Notes under the pieces: model-generated
Told to the model about the DNA's origin: nothing
Databases searched by the model: none
Seen by the model: only the letters and a program-made list of their open reading frames with translations
Program-made: the position numbers and the translations under genes
Assembly: GCF_002215035.1 (NCBI RefSeq)
Contig: NZ_NKFP01000006.1
Location: 2,103,419 to 2,167,418, forward strand
Source of the DNA: Leptolyngbya ohadii IS1
Lineage (GTDB): Bacteria > Cyanobacteriota > Cyanobacteriia > Elainellales > Elainellaceae
Direction: 5' to 3'
Length of the DNA stretch: 64,000 nt
Shown: in pieces, positions 8,518 through 18,896 of the stretch
Position numbering within the stretch: position 1 is the first letter of the stretch
How the letters are laid out: every line of letters begins with the position of its first letter

Positions 8518-9441
8518 ATGGGTTCTTTTTTGAGGCAATGGCTGACACACCTTAGCTGGGCTTGGTCCTTGCTGCTGCCTGTCATCGATGTCGGCTTGGT
8601 GCTGGTATTGACCTATATGATCCTGGTGATTATCGGTGAACGGCGAACCCTCTGGATGGTGCGCGGCTTAATTATCCTGATGCTCGCTTCTGCTCTTGGA
8701 AGTGCGCTCAGATTGCGGCTGCTCACCTTTGTTCTGGAGAAGCTGGTCATTGGTTCTGCGGTGGCAATGGCGCTCATTTTGCAGGGGGAGTTTCGGCGAT
8801 CGCTCGAACAGCTTGGTCGCGGGGAAATCCTCCAGTTGCTTCGTCCTGCAAAGGAAGCAATTCCTAAACCAGATAGCGTGATTGACGAAATTGTGGATGC
8901 GGTCAAAGAGCTTTCCCAAAACCGAACCGGGGCACTGCTGATTCTGGAAACCAACGGAACGATCGACGAGCGGGATTTTTCTGTTCCCGGTGTCCGGCTG
9001 AATGCTGAGGTGTCAAAAGAGCTGATTCAGACGATTTTCCAAACCACCACGCTGCTGCACGATGGAGCAACCCTAATTCGCGGCTCACGGGTGGTCGCGG
9101 CAGGTGTGATTCTGCCCATCTCCGAGCGAACGGCTTCCCGACAGTTGGGGACACGCCATCGGGCGGCGATGGGAATTACGGAAAGAGTCGAAAATTGCGT
9201 TTGCGTCGTTGTATCTGAAGAAACGGGGTCGATTTCTCTGGCAGAAAGGGGTATTCTCAATCGACCCCTAACCAGCAGTAAACTGAGGGAGTTGCTCAGA
9301 CAAAAGTTTTCCCAGACGGTCGATCGCGAAGTGGTCGCGCCGCAGTTGCGAAGTCTTGGTCGTCAACTCGGTACTCGGATAGCCGCGCTGGTTTCACGCC
9401 TGTTTCGCTTTTCATCATCGGCTTCACGGGAGAAAAAATGA
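8518..9441 (+). CDS. cdaA: Diadenylate cyclase CdaA (c-di-AMP synthase)
   Basis: 307 residues. Three hydrophobic helices at about 17-39, 47-65 and 70-90 are followed by a DAC domain (about 120-260). The catalytic signatures are intact: DGA at 182-184 in [11 protein letters not shown] and RHR at 213-215 in [13 protein letters not shown]. The enzyme joins two ATP into cyclic di-AMP at the inner face of the plasma membrane. In cyanobacteria c-di-AMP is tied to osmotic, potassium and day-night control. The gene overlaps uppS by 4 bp (ATGA), so translation is probably coupled. No cdaR/ybbR-like regulator lies next to it, unlike in Firmicutes. Confidence 0.95.
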   Translation: MGSFLRQWLTHLSWAWSLLLPVIDVGLVLVLTYMILVIIGERRTLWMVRGLIILMLASALGSALRLRLLTFVLEKLVIGSAVAMALILQGEFRRSLEQLGRGEILQLLRPAKEAIPKPDSVIDEIVDAVKELSQNRTGALLILETNGTIDERDFSVPGVRLNAEVSKELIQTIFQTTTLLHDGATLIRGSRVVAAGVILPISERTASRQLGTRHRAAMGITERVENCVCVVVSEETGSISLAERGILNRPLTSSKLRELLRQKFSQTVDREVVAPQLRSLGRQLGTRIAALVSRLFRFSSSASREKK

Positions 9442-10202
9442 CGGCACAATCAATCACGGCACAACAAACCCTGCTGCAAGCCCTACCGCCTGACCTGGAT
9501 CGGGGGCGATTGCCCAAGCACGTCGCAGTCATTATGGACGGCAATGGACGCTGGGCAAAACAGCGAGGTCTCCCCCGGATTATGGGACATCGGCGGGGGG
9601 TGGATACGCTCAAAGATTTGCTGCGCTGCTGTCGAGATTGGGGGATTGAAGCCTTAACCGCCTACGCCTTTTCCACGGAGAACTGGGGTCGTCCGTTGGA
9701 GGAGGTTGATTTTTTAATGACCCTGTTTGAGCGAGTCCTGCGGCAGGAACTCCGGGAAATGATGGCGGAAAACGTCCGTATTCGCTTTGTCGGCAACTTA
9801 GCCGCCCTTCCCAAGTCGCTCCAGGAAGAGATTACCAAAGCCGTTGAAGCAACCCGCAATAATCCAGGAATCCAGTTCACCGTCGCCACGAACTACGGCG
9901 GACGACAGGAAATTCTTCAGGCTTGCCGATCGATCGCCGCCCAGGTCAAGGAAGGCTTGCTCGATCCTAGCCAAATTGACGAAGCTCTGTTTGAACAGCA
10001 TCTTTACACCGCAGGCAATAGCGACCCAGATCTGCTGATTAGAACCAGCGGCGAGATGCGGATCAGTAATTTCTTGCTGTGGCAGGTGGCATACGCCGAA
10101 CTCTACGTCACAAACACCTTGTGGCCCGACTTCAACCGAGCGGAATTTCATCAGGCAATTTCGTCCTACCAGCAGCGCGATCGGCGCTTTGGCAAGGTTT
10201 GA
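9438..10202 (+). CDS. uppS: Isoprenyl (undecaprenyl) diphosphate synthase
   Basis: 254 residues of a cis-prenyltransferase that extends farnesyl diphosphate with isopentenyl diphosphate to the C55 lipid carrier for peptidoglycan. The family motif [16 protein letters not shown] has the catalytic Asp at residue 34. [24 protein letters not shown] and the C-terminal [19 protein letters not shown] are all present, as is the end motif [12 protein letters not shown]. It overlaps cdaA by 4 bp and ends 41 bp before a convergent gene. Co-expression with a c-di-AMP synthase suggests wall synthesis and turgor signalling are matched in level; that link is inference. Confidence 0.97.
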   Translation: MTAQSITAQQTLLQALPPDLDRGRLPKHVAVIMDGNGRWAKQRGLPRIMGHRRGVDTLKDLLRCCRDWGIEALTAYAFSTENWGRPLEEVDFLMTLFERVLRQELREMMAENVRIRFVGNLAALPKSLQEEITKAVEATRNNPGIQFTVATNYGGRQEILQACRSIAAQVKEGLLDPSQIDEALFEQHLYTAGNSDPDLLIRTSGEMRISNFLLWQVAYAELYVTNTLWPDFNRAEFHQAISSYQQRDRRFGKV

Positions 10203-10243
10203 CAGAAGTTGAGCAAGGCTTCAAACAATCGCAATACCTATCC

Positions 10244-10972
10244 CTACGCCCCCAGTGCAAGCTCTTCCGAGTCCAAGAGCCAGTAACGCAGGAAATTTCT
10301 TAACCATCGCTCAACGGTGGCTCCGTGGCGATCGAATCCATCAACGTGCTGGTCGTAGGGTTGAGCGCCAGGAAGGACAAGCTGTTCAGCAGCTTTTTCT
10401 GTCCACAGGTCAATCATCGATCGCGTAATTTCCGGGTGGAACTGTACGCCGTAAGCCTGGTCGCCGTAGCGGTAAGCCTGATTTTGAAAGGTTTCGCCAG
10501 TCACCAATAACTCTGCGCCATGAGGAAGTTCAAAGCCCTCCTTGTGCCAGTGATAGACGTGGGTAAGTCCGGCAAAGGGATTGAGATCGCCCCGGTTGTC
10601 CTTCAGGGAGACGGGCTGAACGGGCATAAAGCCAATTTCGCGGAGATCTTCTGGATGGGGAGCTACCCTCGCCCCTAGCACTCTGGCTAGCATCTGGGCA
10701 CCCAGGCAAATTCCCAGATAGGGTTTACCAGACTCCAGGGCGATCGAAATCCAGTCGAGTTCCTGGCGAATAAAGAGCAGGGTGTCGTCGTCGTTGGCAC
10801 TCATGGGACCGCCGAAAATCACTGCGCCTGCATGTTCGTCCATCGTTTCGGGCAGCGTCGCGCCAATTGCCGGACAGCGAATATCCAGCCCATAGCCCAT
10901 TTGCCGCAAAACCTGCCCCACGAGTCCCGGATCGGACGTTTCCTGATGGACGACGACGAGTATTTTTTCCAC
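10244..10972 (-). CDS. Class I glutamine amidotransferase (GMP-synthase-like, stand-alone)
   Basis: 242 residues forming a single GATase-1 domain. The nucleophile is Cys89 in YLGICLGAQMLARVLG. The catalytic His and Glu lie in YGVQFHPEITRSM. There is no synthase domain. Relatives (GuaA-like or gamma-glutamyl-type amidases) hydrolyse glutamine or gamma-glutamyl compounds, and the real substrate is unknown. It is convergent with uppS and followed downstream on its own strand by nothing close. The gene upstream (11004-11501) is on its other side, with about 30 bp between the two on the same strand, so the pterin dehydratase-like gene and this one may form an operon. Confidence 0.85.
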   Translation of the reverse strand: MEKILVVVHQETSDPGLVGQVLRQMGYGLDIRCPAIGATLPETMDEHAGAVIFGGPMSANDDDTLLFIRQELDWISIALESGKPYLGICLGAQMLARVLGARVAPHPEDLREIGFMPVQPVSLKDNRGDLNPFAGLTHVYHWHKEGFELPHGAELLVTGETFQNQAYRYGDQAYGVQFHPEITRSMIDLWTEKAAEQLVLPGAQPYDQHVDGFDRHGATVERWLRNFLRYWLLDSEELALGA

Positions 10973-11003
10973 GCTAATTTTGCTGACAGAAATAATTCTT
11001 AAT

Positions 11004-11501
11004 TTAGCCTGCTAGCTGGTTCATGCGGCGAGCCAGCTGCACATCTTTCATGGTAATGCCGCCTGCGTCGTGGGTGGTGAGGTCAACCGTAACGCGATTG
11101 TAGACATTAAACCACTCTGGATGATGCCCCATCGACTCGGCAACAAGGGCAACGCTCGACATAAAGCCAAACGCCTCCACGAAGGACGCAAACTGGAACT
11201 GGCGATGCAGTTTTCCCCGTTCGATCTGCCAGCCGGGAAGGTCGTTTAGCAGGGTATCCAGATCGTGGGTAGACAGCAAGGAAGTAGACATAGACTCAGG
11301 ACTCTCCGGTTCAGCGAGACGATGCACAGTCGATTTGGTCGATAATAATTCAGGAGTCTGGGCAAGGCTCGATCGCACGCCTAGCGGAGAACCGAAAACC
11401 AAACCCACCCCTAATAGAGCCAATGCTATCGCAAGGACAAAGCGATGCAGTTTCCATTTGAAGGAAATGAGACGATAGAGCGATCGCCACAACTCGTTCA
11501 T
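11004..11501 (-). CDS. Pterin-4a-carbinolamine dehydratase-like protein with N-terminal membrane segment
   Basis: 165 residues. A hydrophobic helix (about 18-38, [16 protein letters not shown]) precedes a linker, and then a C-terminal PCD domain (about 73-165). The PCD signature is visible as [14 protein letters not shown] and [14 protein letters not shown], with both histidines of the active site and the family's THDAGG. PCD enzymes dehydrate 4a-hydroxytetrahydrobiopterin or act as transcription co-factors, normally in the cytosol. Here an N-terminal anchor or cleavable signal would place the domain at or beyond the membrane, which is unusual. The start ATG 11501 is the only reasonable one. 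It probably shares a transcript with the amidotransferase 31 bp downstream. Confidence 0.85.
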   Translation of the reverse strand: MNELWRSLYRLISFKWKLHRFVLAIALALLGVGLVFGSPLGVRSSLAQTPELLSTKSTVHRLAEPESPESMSTSLLSTHDLDTLLNDLPGWQIERGKLHRQFQFASFVEAFGFMSSVALVAESMGHHPEWFNVYNRVTVDLTTHDAGGITMKDVQLARRMNQLAG

Positions 11502-11832
11502 TAATTTTCCTCATCAGAAGAACCCTTCGACTTCAAATATCCGCTAGAAGTCAACCCTGCTTAATATCTGGTATCCAGGCTCAAATCTCGTGCTCAGGCT
11601 CAGCCTGAATACTGCTCGGATGCGGCTCTGCCGCTCAACTCATCTAACCTGGAGGCAGAGCCTCCTATTGGCATTCCAACGCAGAGCATTGGAACGAGGG
11701 TGCACCAGACTTGTTATCGGTAAGAAGGTATCTGCATCAGTCCGGTTCCCCAAAAATCCCCCCTTGAGGGGGGCAGGGGGGCAGGGGGATCTTCTGGATC
11801 TCTCCCACCCACAAACCTCCAGCAAACCCTTC
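11502..11832. other. Intergenic region with repeats beside topA
   Basis: No credible gene. It contains the four-palindrome cluster and, at 11756-11781, a C-run/G-run hairpin (AATCCCCCCTTGAGGGGGGC) that matches one arm of the MITE-like family. The minus-strand promoter of the pterin dehydratase gene should lie at its left end and any topA terminator at its right end; neither can be called securely. Confidence 0.5.
11594..11694. repeat. Cluster of four short palindromes
   Basis: Four imperfect palindromes follow one another: TCAGGCTCAGCCTGA (11594-11608), GCGGCTCTGCCGC (11622-11634), GGAGGCAGAGCCTCC (11651-11665) and TTCCAACGCAGAGCATTGGA plus A (11674-11694). Three of the four centre on TCT/AGA flanked by GC, and the first on TCA. 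This matches a palindromic repeat type seen scattered in intergenic DNA of filamentous cyanobacteria. It sits between the divergent-facing ends of topA and the pterin dehydratase start. It could yield RNA hairpins. Confidence 0.7.
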
Positions 11833-14613
11833 CTAAGAAGAAGCCTTCGACTTTGCGCTGGTCTTCGTACTCTTCGCTGCCGACTTCGTAGTTTTCTTAG
11901 CAGCAGTTTTCGTGCTGGTTGTCTTCTTCGTGGTCTTGGCTTTGGTCGTTTTGTTTTCTGCCGTATCGTTTTCCTCTACCGTGCTGTCAGATTTCGCAGC
12001 CGTTTTCTTAGTCGAGGATTTACTGGTCGAAGATTTACTCGTCTTGCTGGTCTTGCTTCCTTTTTTCTTCGTGCCCTCCTTTTCCTTGAGAGCCTGCACC
12101 GCCTTGTCGAGCGTAATTCCTTCCACCGTTTCGCCTTCTGGTAGGGAAGCATTCACCTTGCCGTGCTTCACATAGGGACCATAGGGACCACTGTAGATAT
12201 TCACAGGTTCACCGTCTGCGGGGTGTGCGCCCAGTTCGCGGATTGGCGTGGTCGATTTGCCCCGTCCCCTTCCGGCTTTTGGCTCAGACAGCATTTGCAG
12301 GGCGCGATCGAGGCTAATGGTCAGTACGTCATCATCGCCTTTGATCGAGCGATAGTCCTTGCCTTCCTTGCCCTGGTCATGCACCACGTAGGGACCAAAT
12401 TTACCCAGGTTTGCTTGAATCTTGCCGCCCGTTTCCGGGTGAACGCCCAGAGTGCGAGGCAGTGCCAGCAGTCCGACCGCCGTTTCCAGGGTCATGTTCT
12501 GCGGATTCATGCCTTTGGGCAGAGATGCCCGCTTCGGTTTGGGATTGGCTTCGCTTTCGTCGCCCAACTGGACGTAGTGCCCGTAGGGACCAATTCTCAT
12601 GTAGATCGGCTCACCCGTTTCCGGATGGAAGCCCACCTTGTCTGGACCTTCGGTTTTTTGGCGCAGCAGGACTTCGACTTGCTCTGGGTCGAGGTCGGCA
12701 GGAGTCAGGTCTAGCGGAATCGAAGCTTTCACGGCTCCCTCTTCGCCATCGACTTCCAGGTATGCCCCGTATTTGCCGATGCGGACTTTTGCCTCCAGTC
12801 CTTCTAAATCCAGGGTGCGAGCCTCAGTCGGATCGATCTGATCTTCTTGCTGCTTCACCTGATTTTCTAAGCCCTGGTCACCCCGGTAGAACTGCTTTAG
12901 GTAGGGCAACCACTGCGCTTCCCCGGTAGAAATTTCGTCCAGGGTTTGTTCCATTCGCGCCGTAAAGCTGGTGTCCACTAGGTCGGGGAAATGCTTCTCT
13001 AGCAGTCCCGTCACCGCGAAGGCAGTAAACGTGGGAACGAGGGCATTGTTCGACATCTGGGCATAGCCCCGATCGATAATCGTGCCGATAATGCTGGCGT
13101 AGGTACTCGGACGACCAATTCCCTCACTTTCCAGCGTTTTCACCAGTGAGGCTTCCGTGAATCGTGCGGGGGGCTGGGTTTCGTGCCCGATCGCCTCCAA
13201 ATCCTGACAGCCGGGACGATCGCCCACTTGCAACGCAGGCAAGGGGATATCCTGACTTTCGATCGCCGCATCCGGATCGTCCGACCCTTCTACATAGGCG
13301 CGGAAGAATCCGGCAAAATCAATTCGCTTTCCGGTGGCACGGAATCCGGCATCTCCCACCTGAAGTTGGACGGTGATGTTGCGCTGACGCACTTCTGCCA
13401 TCTGGGTGGCGACGGTGCGCTTCCAGATCAGGTCATAAAGCTGAAACTCACGTCCAGACAGTCCGGTTTCCTGGGGTGTGCGAAAGCTGCTGCCTGCGGG
13501 ACGGATTGCTTCGTGTGCCTCCTGTGCGCCCTTGCTCTTGGTGGAATAGCGGCGCGGCTCTGGACTCAGATATTCCTTGCCGTACATCTGCTCCACACAA
13601 GCTCTAGCAGCAACGATCGCCTGCTGAGACAGGTTCACGGAGTCCGTTCGCATGTATGTGATGTAACCCTGCTCGTAGAGGCTCTGAGCCACACGCATCG
13701 TATCGCGGGCGGACAGCTTCAGCTTGCGGTTCGATTCCTGTTGCAGCGTGGAAGTGGTGAAGGGCGGCGAGGGTTTCCGCGTAGAGGCGCGTTCCTCCAG
13801 GTTGGTGACTTCCCACTGCTGGGACTGAATGCGATCGACCAGCGATCGGGCTTCGGCTTCTTCTAGCAGGAGAACATTGCGTCCGGCGAAGACTTGTCCG
13901 GTGTTTTCGTCAAAGTCGCTGCCGTTGGCAACCCTGGTGCCGCGCAGGTTGACCAGTCTTGCCTCAAAGGGGGTATCGTCCTTGCTGAGGATGGCTTTCA
14001 AGTCCCAGTAGGAGCCTTTGCGGAAAGCGCGACGCTGCCGTTCCCGGCTCACCAGCAGTCTGACCGCCACGGACTGAACCCGACCCGCAGACAAGCCCCA
14101 GGCAATTTTCTTCCAGAGCAGGGGAGACAGAGTATATCCCACGAGGCGATCGAGGATGCGGCGGGTTTCCTGGGCGCGAACCAACTGCTCGTCTACATCG
14201 CGGCAGTTTTGCAGAGCTTCCTGGATCGCCTCTTCGGTGATTTCGTGGAACACCATTCGCTTGATCGGCACCTTCGGCTGAAGCACCTGGAGCAAGTGCC
14301 AGCTAATGCTTTCGCCCTCCCGGTCTTCGTCCGTTGCCAGTACCAGTTCGTCGGCGTTTTTCAGAGCATCCTTGAGTGCCTTGACGACCTTCTTTTTGTC
14401 CTGCGGAATCACGTAGAGCGGCTCGAAATTTGCGTCTACGTTCACGCCAATTTTTGCCCACTCTTCCGACTTGACCGATTCAGGAATCTCTTTGGCGGTT
14501 TGTGGCAAATCGCGAACGTGCCCCATCGACGCTTCGACCTGATAGCCGCGCGGCAGATAGTTACGGATCGTCTTTGCTTTGGTAGGAGATTCAACAATAA
14601 CCAGAGTTGACAT
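11833..14613 (-). CDS. topA: DNA topoisomerase I
   Basis: 926 residues of a type IA topoisomerase that relaxes negative supercoils. The TOPRIM domain is at the start ([28 protein letters not shown] with the DxDxE metal site). The catalytic tyrosine lies in [13 protein letters not shown], around residue 320. There is a central hole-forming region followed by about four C-terminal Topo_C repeat modules (for example [39 protein letters not shown]). The classical CxxC zinc fingers are absent, as usual for cyanobacteria. The last 90 residues are a Lys/Ser/Thr-rich tail ([18 protein letters not shown]), presumably a DNA-binding tail. Start ATG 14613. Confidence 0.97.
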   Translation of the reverse strand: MSTLVIVESPTKAKTIRNYLPRGYQVEASMGHVRDLPQTAKEIPESVKSEEWAKIGVNVDANFEPLYVIPQDKKKVVKALKDALKNADELVLATDEDREGESISWHLLQVLQPKVPIKRMVFHEITEEAIQEALQNCRDVDEQLVRAQETRRILDRLVGYTLSPLLWKKIAWGLSAGRVQSVAVRLLVSRERQRRAFRKGSYWDLKAILSKDDTPFEARLVNLRGTRVANGSDFDENTGQVFAGRNVLLLEEAEARSLVDRIQSQQWEVTNLEERASTRKPSPPFTTSTLQQESNRKLKLSARDTMRVAQSLYEQGYITYMRTDSVNLSQQAIVAARACVEQMYGKEYLSPEPRRYSTKSKGAQEAHEAIRPAGSSFRTPQETGLSGREFQLYDLIWKRTVATQMAEVRQRNITVQLQVGDAGFRATGKRIDFAGFFRAYVEGSDDPDAAIESQDIPLPALQVGDRPGCQDLEAIGHETQPPARFTEASLVKTLESEGIGRPSTYASIIGTIIDRGYAQMSNNALVPTFTAFAVTGLLEKHFPDLVDTSFTARMEQTLDEISTGEAQWLPYLKQFYRGDQGLENQVKQQEDQIDPTEARTLDLEGLEAKVRIGKYGAYLEVDGEEGAVKASIPLDLTPADLDPEQVEVLLRQKTEGPDKVGFHPETGEPIYMRIGPYGHYVQLGDESEANPKPKRASLPKGMNPQNMTLETAVGLLALPRTLGVHPETGGKIQANLGKFGPYVVHDQGKEGKDYRSIKGDDDVLTISLDRALQMLSEPKAGRGRGKSTTPIRELGAHPADGEPVNIYSGPYGPYVKHGKVNASLPEGETVEGITLDKAVQALKEKEGTKKKGSKTSKTSKSSTSKSSTKKTAAKSDSTVEENDTAENKTTKAKTTKKTTSTKTAAKKTTKSAAKSTKTSAKSKASS

Positions 14614-15018
14614 GGCAAGAATTGCTCTTCCAGGGGTTATGGCAGGTGAGGCTGTGGCAGATGAAGGACGGCAGCAAACCCAGCCGGGATTCTAAAATAA
14701 CGCTCTTCTGGGAGGACTGCCAACGGTGAACTATGGACAGTTTACGGACAGGCTGCGGGCGGTTTGCCGAAGCTTCCTCGCTTCTATGCCGAGTTTTTAC
14801 CTGTTTCCAATAGTGCATCATCCTAACAACATCTTGGAAGGATTCGCCCTATCCTTATCATTAATATCAGTAGAACCATTGGTTGATCCTACCGATTTCC
14901 CCATCATGACATCGGAAACGGTTAACCTCCACACGATATGATTCACTATGAAGGATCGTTTAAGATTCTCGGACTCATCCATCCTTCTTGTTGATTCTCC
15001 GCAAACCGCCAGAATCCT
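14614..15018. other. Intergenic region between topA and ndhB starts
   Basis: This 405-bp divergent spacer must hold promoters for topA (minus) and ndhB (plus). I see no tRNA, no convincing small gene and no strong sigma-70 motif. A 71-codon frame at 14726-14941 has unlikely composition and no ribosome binding site. Confidence 0.4.
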
Positions 15019-16623
15019 ATGGACTTTGCCAATCTCGCTTCCCAGCTTAACGCTGGCACTATTCTTCCAGAAGGAATCGTGATTACCACCCTGATGATCG
15101 TCCTGCTGGGCGATATCATTGGCGGACGATCGGCGACTCGCTGGACTCCTTACTTTGCGATCGGTGGACTGCTCTCCGCTGTCGCCTCCCTGTTTTACCA
15201 GTGGGATATCGCTAACCCGATCGCCTTTCTGGGATCGTTTAATGCCGATGCCCTCAGTATTGTGTTTCGGGGAATTATTGCCCTCTCCGCTGCGGTAACG
15301 ATTTTGATTACCGTTCGCTACATCGAGCAGTCGGGCACACCCCTGGGCGAATTTTTGGTGATTTTGCTGACCGCTGTGACGGGCGGAATGCTGCTCTCCG
15401 GTGCGGATGAGCTAATCATGATCTACGTCGCTCTGGAAACCCTCAGTATCTCTTCCTACCTGCTGACGGGCTACATGAAGCGCGACCCGCGATCGAACGA
15501 GGCAGCCCTCAAGTATCTCTTAATCGGTGCGGCAAGCTCCGCGATCTTCCTGTACGGCGTATCCCTGCTGTATGGCCTCTCTGGCGGTCAAACCCGTCTG
15601 ACAGCAATTACGGCAAACGTGGTCGGCGGTCAGCAGTCCCTCGGCATTGTGATTGCTCTGGTGTTTGTGATCGCTGGAATTGCCTTCAAGATCGCGGCTG
15701 TGCCTTTCCACCAGTGGACACCTGACGTTTACGAAGGTTCTCCTACTCCCGTCGTCGCGTTCCTGTCCGTCGGTTCTAAGGCGGCTGGCTTTGCCCTAGC
15801 AATTCGCCTCTTGGTGACGGCTTTCCCGGCAGTGTCGGAGCAGTGGCATTTTGTGATGGCGGCGCTGGCGATCCTGAGCATGGTGCTGGGGAACGTGGTG
15901 GCTCTCGCTCAGTCGAGCATGAAGCGGATGCTGGCATATTCCTCGATCGCCCAGGCAGGTTTTGTCATGATCGGTCTGATCATCGGCACGGATGCGGGCT
16001 ACTCCAGCATGGTCTTCTACCTGATGGTCTACCTGTTCATGAACCTGGGCGGTTTCGCCTGCGTGATTCTCTTCACCCTCCGAACGGGCACGGACGAAAT
16101 CAGCGAGTACAGCGGTCTGTACCAGAAAGACCCCCTGCTTACCCTCTGCCTGAGCCTCTGTCTGCTGTCGCTGGGCGGCATTCCTCCTCTGGCGGGCTTC
16201 TTTGGGAAGGTTTACTTGTTTTGGGCAGGTTGGCAGGCGGGCGCGTACACCCTGGTTCTCATCGGTCTGCTGACCAGCGTGATCTCCATCTACTACTACA
16301 TCCGTGTGGTGAAGATGATGGTAGTGAAGGAGCCGGAGGAAATGTCCGATGCGGTGAAGAACTACCCCGAAATCCGCTGGAATCTGCCGGGAATGCGTCC
16401 GCTCCAGGTCGGTCTGATTGTCTGTCTGGTGTTCACGGCGATCGGCGGTATTCTCTCAAATCCGCTGTTCAACCTGGCAGATAGTTCCGTTACGCGGACT
16501 CCCATGCTGCGTCCTGCCGGGGCGGCACTGCAACAGGCGGAAGCTGAAAATAAGGCGAGAGTTCAGGACATCGCTGAGGCGCTCATTGCACCCCAGGTTA
16601 AGCCGGAAGTAGAGCAGCTTTAG
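15019..16623 (+). CDS. ndhB: NAD(P)H-quinone oxidoreductase subunit 2 (NDH-1)
   Basis: 534 residues and about 14 transmembrane helices. It is an antiporter-like membrane subunit of the thylakoid NDH-1 complex, used in respiration, cyclic electron flow and CO2 uptake. Conserved elements include [40 protein letters not shown] (with proton-channel Lys and Trp), and [20 protein letters not shown]. The length and full-length match are normal for cyanobacterial NdhB. It stands alone rather than with other ndh genes, as is usual in cyanobacteria, where ndhB is often unlinked. The start ATG 15019 is preceded by no strong Shine-Dalgarno. Confidence 0.98.
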   Translation: MDFANLASQLNAGTILPEGIVITTLMIVLLGDIIGGRSATRWTPYFAIGGLLSAVASLFYQWDIANPIAFLGSFNADALSIVFRGIIALSAAVTILITVRYIEQSGTPLGEFLVILLTAVTGGMLLSGADELIMIYVALETLSISSYLLTGYMKRDPRSNEAALKYLLIGAASSAIFLYGVSLLYGLSGGQTRLTAITANVVGGQQSLGIVIALVFVIAGIAFKIAAVPFHQWTPDVYEGSPTPVVAFLSVGSKAAGFALAIRLLVTAFPAVSEQWHFVMAALAILSMVLGNVVALAQSSMKRMLAYSSIAQAGFVMIGLIIGTDAGYSSMVFYLMVYLFMNLGGFACVILFTLRTGTDEISEYSGLYQKDPLLTLCLSLCLLSLGGIPPLAGFFGKVYLFWAGWQAGAYTLVLIGLLTSVISIYYYIRVVKMMVVKEPEEMSDAVKNYPEIRWNLPGMRPLQVGLIVCLVFTAIGGILSNPLFNLADSSVTRTPMLRPAGAALQQAEAENKARVQDIAEALIAPQVKPEVEQL

Positions 16624-16669
16624 TTCTCGCTTCGACCTCTTGCTTCAACCTCAGTTCAAAAAATCCATC

Positions 16670-16714
16670 GCCCGTAATCGGAGTGAAGTGCCAAAACACC
16701 GCTCGGTTACGGGC
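16670..16714 (+). other. Long hairpin between ndhB and the epimerase-like gene
   Basis: GCCCGTAATC at 16670 and GGTTACGGGC ending at 16714 pair over ten positions (one G-T), with further GAG/CTC pairing towards the loop. No T-run follows, so it is not a classical terminator. It may stabilise the ndhB message 3' end or control read-through. Confidence 0.5.
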
Positions 16715-16792
16715 TTATCTGTCTCTGGCGGGAGTGACAGCAGCCTGGAAACAGCGGTATTTGTGGATTAGTTGTGCAAAGGAGAAAATCAA

Positions 16793-17773
16793 GTGGTCGC
16801 GATCGATCCGTCCAAATCCCCAACCCTTTCCACTCAAGCTTTGGTTCTGGAGAACGCTGAACTCAAGCTGGAGATCAGACCTGATTTAGGTGGACGTATT
16901 GATCAGCTTCAGGATCTTCAGACCGGGAAGAAATGGCTCTGGCATCCCGAAAGCTATAACCCCGATAAGCCGCGATCGCTCGAAGTGGGAGCCTCCTTTG
17001 ACGAACACTGGACGGGCGGCTGGGATGAGGTGTTTCCCAACGATGCAGGCGGCGAATTTCAGGGACGGAATCTGGTCGATCACGGCGAACTGTGGTCGCA
17101 GTCCTGGGAAGTCACAGAGTCCACGAAGCTGGGTGTGACAATGCGCTACGTCTGCCAGACCGTCCCTGTGACCGTCATCAAGAATATTCGCATCAGTGCC
17201 TCGAAGCCCAAGGCGGCGATCGTCTACACGCTACAAAATCAGTCCGACGAGCCGATTCCCTTTTTGCTCAAGCATCATGCGGCGATCGCGATCGAGCCGG
17301 GGGACGAAATGGTCTTGCCCGACTGCATGATTGAACCCGTGACGCTGGACTTCAGCCGGATCATCGGCAAACAGCAGCAGACCCGCTTCCCCAAGGCACT
17401 GACCGCCGAGGGCACGGAAATCAACATCAAGCAGATGCCGCCCCGCTCCTCCCAGCTTCAGGAATTCTTCTACAGTTCCCAACTGGCGGCAGGACATTGT
17501 GGCATCCGCAGCATGAAATCTAAGTCTGCCCTGATTATGCGCTTCGACACGGCAGAATTCCCCTACGTCTGGATGTTCCAGAGCTACGGCGGCTGGCGCG
17601 ATCATTACGTGGTCGTAGTTGAACCCTGTACTACCATGCCCTACGACCTCAACGTTGCCTGCGAAAACGGAACTGTTGCTTACCTGCAACCTCAAGAGAC
17701 TCAGACACGATCGCTCATGATTACTCTGCAAAGAAGTGAATCCTTACGAGCAGCACAAGGAGATCGTTCATAA
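16793..17773 (+). CDS. Aldose 1-epimerase (galactose mutarotase) superfamily protein
   Basis: About 326 residues with the mutarotase beta-sandwich plan: ELKLEIRPDLGGRIDQLQDL near the start, then TGGWDEVFPN, FLLKHHAAIAIEPGD with the paired histidines at a typical active-site position, and VWMFQSYGGWRDHYVVVVEPC near the end, where family members carry a catalytic Glu. A GTG at 16793 is chosen because AAAGGAG lies 9 bp before it; an upstream TTG at 16772 has no such site. It may interconvert sugar anomers or another hexose derivative; the specific substrate is unknown. It lies 170 bp after ndhB, not clearly in its operon. Confidence 0.75.
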   Translation: MVAIDPSKSPTLSTQALVLENAELKLEIRPDLGGRIDQLQDLQTGKKWLWHPESYNPDKPRSLEVGASFDEHWTGGWDEVFPNDAGGEFQGRNLVDHGELWSQSWEVTESTKLGVTMRYVCQTVPVTVIKNIRISASKPKAAIVYTLQNQSDEPIPFLLKHHAAIAIEPGDEMVLPDCMIEPVTLDFSRIIGKQQQTRFPKALTAEGTEINIKQMPPRSSQLQEFFYSSQLAAGHCGIRSMKSKSALIMRFDTAEFPYVWMFQSYGGWRDHYVVVVEPCTTMPYDLNVACENGTVAYLQPQETQTRSLMITLQRSESLRAAQGDRS

Positions 17774-17780
17774 TAATCCT

Positions 17781-18149
17781 TCAGCTATCTTGAGATGGAA
17801 GTTTGTTTACTTCAACCTCTTCGCAAAGGATTTGAATTTCAAAATTGCCGTACAAATCAATAATGTGCAGCGGGGGAAGTGTATCAGGATCGCCAGTAAG
17901 GAATGAACAGTTTCTCAGTTCATGAGCTGTTGGTCTTCGATATTCATGAGTAATCGCAATTAGCTCTATCCAGCCTTCATCGGATTCTGGGGCGTTCCTT
18001 GAAAATTTGAAGCCAAGCACTTTCTTTAGGAGAACTACCAATTGGTGTTCAAGATTAGTGATTCTAATTTGGAAATAAGCTCCGCTGTTCTCAAAGCTCA
18101 GTGAGTCAGCATAAGTCAGAGGCAATTGTGTCAGAAGAGGTATGTTCAT
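17781..18149 (-). CDS. Hypothetical protein
   Basis: 122 residues, acidic overall, no signal peptide or membrane helix. The text reads as a real protein (GWIELIAITHEYRRPTAHEL and PPLHIIDLYGNFEIQILCEE), with alternating beta/alpha pattern and no repeats. I do not recognise the family. It is encoded 21 bp downstream of ribE on the same strand, so it could be transcribed with ribE, and converges on the epimerase-like gene 8 bp away. Its GC content is lower than its neighbours', suggesting recent arrival. Confidence 0.55.
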   Translation of the reverse strand: MNIPLLTQLPLTYADSLSFENSGAYFQIRITNLEHQLVVLLKKVLGFKFSRNAPESDEGWIELIAITHEYRRPTAHELRNCSFLTGDPDTLPPLHIIDLYGNFEIQILCEEVEVNKLPSQDS

Positions 18150-18170
18150 AAGCCGGAGTCTGTCACTCCC

Positions 18171-18896
18171 CTACAGATATCCATGCTCCGCCAGAAATCC
18201 CGGACTAACTCCCTCCATGCTAGATCGCCCCATCATTTCCTGAGGAACCGATCGCTCAGAATCGTCCTTGCCTGCCCTCAAAAACTTCTCGACGTATTTG
18301 CCTAAGACATCCCCTTCCAGATTCACCGGATCGCCGGGTTCGAGTAGCCGCAGATTGGTTTCGGCGTAGGTTACAGGAATCACTGCCACTTTAAACCAGG
18401 AGCCGATCGCGTCACAGTCTGCCACCGTCAGGCTCACCCCATTCACGGCAATACTGCCCTTGGGAACAATATAGCGGCTCACCCGTCCATCTGCGCGAAA
18501 GCTCATTTCCCAGGCGTTCTCGGTGCGAACGGCGCTATCCAGGTAGCCCAGACCGTCAATATGTCCGGTGACGAAGTGTCCGCCCAGCTTACTGCCCACC
18601 CGCAGCGAAGGTTCCAGATTCACCAGCATTTCGCCTGATGTTTTGCCTAGCGTGGTACGACCCAGGGTTTCGGGGGAGACGGCAGCGGTAAAGCCGTTGG
18701 GCAGCAGGTGCATCACGGTGAGACAAACGCCATCCACGGCAACGCTATCGCCTAACTCCAGGTCGGTCAGAATTGCTTCTGCTCCAGCACGGTTGGCTTC
18801 GCTAGTTCCCCCTGCGGGGTAATCGCAGGTAATCTGCATCAGGTCAGTTCCCAGGGGGCGCAGTCTGCCGATCGATCGAACGAGTCCAGTAAACAC
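18171..18896 (-). CDS. ribE: Riboflavin synthase, alpha chain
   Basis: 241 residues, slightly longer than the usual 200-220. The two lumazine-binding barrels are visible: MFTGLVRSIGRL with DSVAVDGVCLTV in the first, and HFVTGHIDGLG with GSIAVNGVSLTVAD in the second. The enzyme dismutates two 6,7-dimethyl-8-ribityllumazine molecules into riboflavin. The extra length is a C-terminal tail after NLEGDVLGKYVEKFLRAG. The start ATG 18896 is clear. It is preceded by no FMN riboswitch that I can recognise. Confidence 0.96.
   Translation of the reverse strand: MFTGLVRSIGRLRPLGTDLMQITCDYPAGGTSEANRAGAEAILTDLELGDSVAVDGVCLTVMHLLPNGFTAAVSPETLGRTTLGKTSGEMLVNLEPSLRVGSKLGGHFVTGHIDGLGYLDSAVRTENAWEMSFRADGRVSRYIVPKGSIAVNGVSLTVADCDAIGSWFKVAVIPVTYAETNLRLLEPGDPVNLEGDVLGKYVEKFLRAGKDDSERSVPQEMMGRSSMEGVSPGFLAEHGYL

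Noticed and set aside
11590..12144. 184-codon plus-strand frame over topA's end and the repeats
   Set aside because: It reads through palindromic repeats and the Lys-rich tail of topA; low-complexity Arg/Leu/Phe product.
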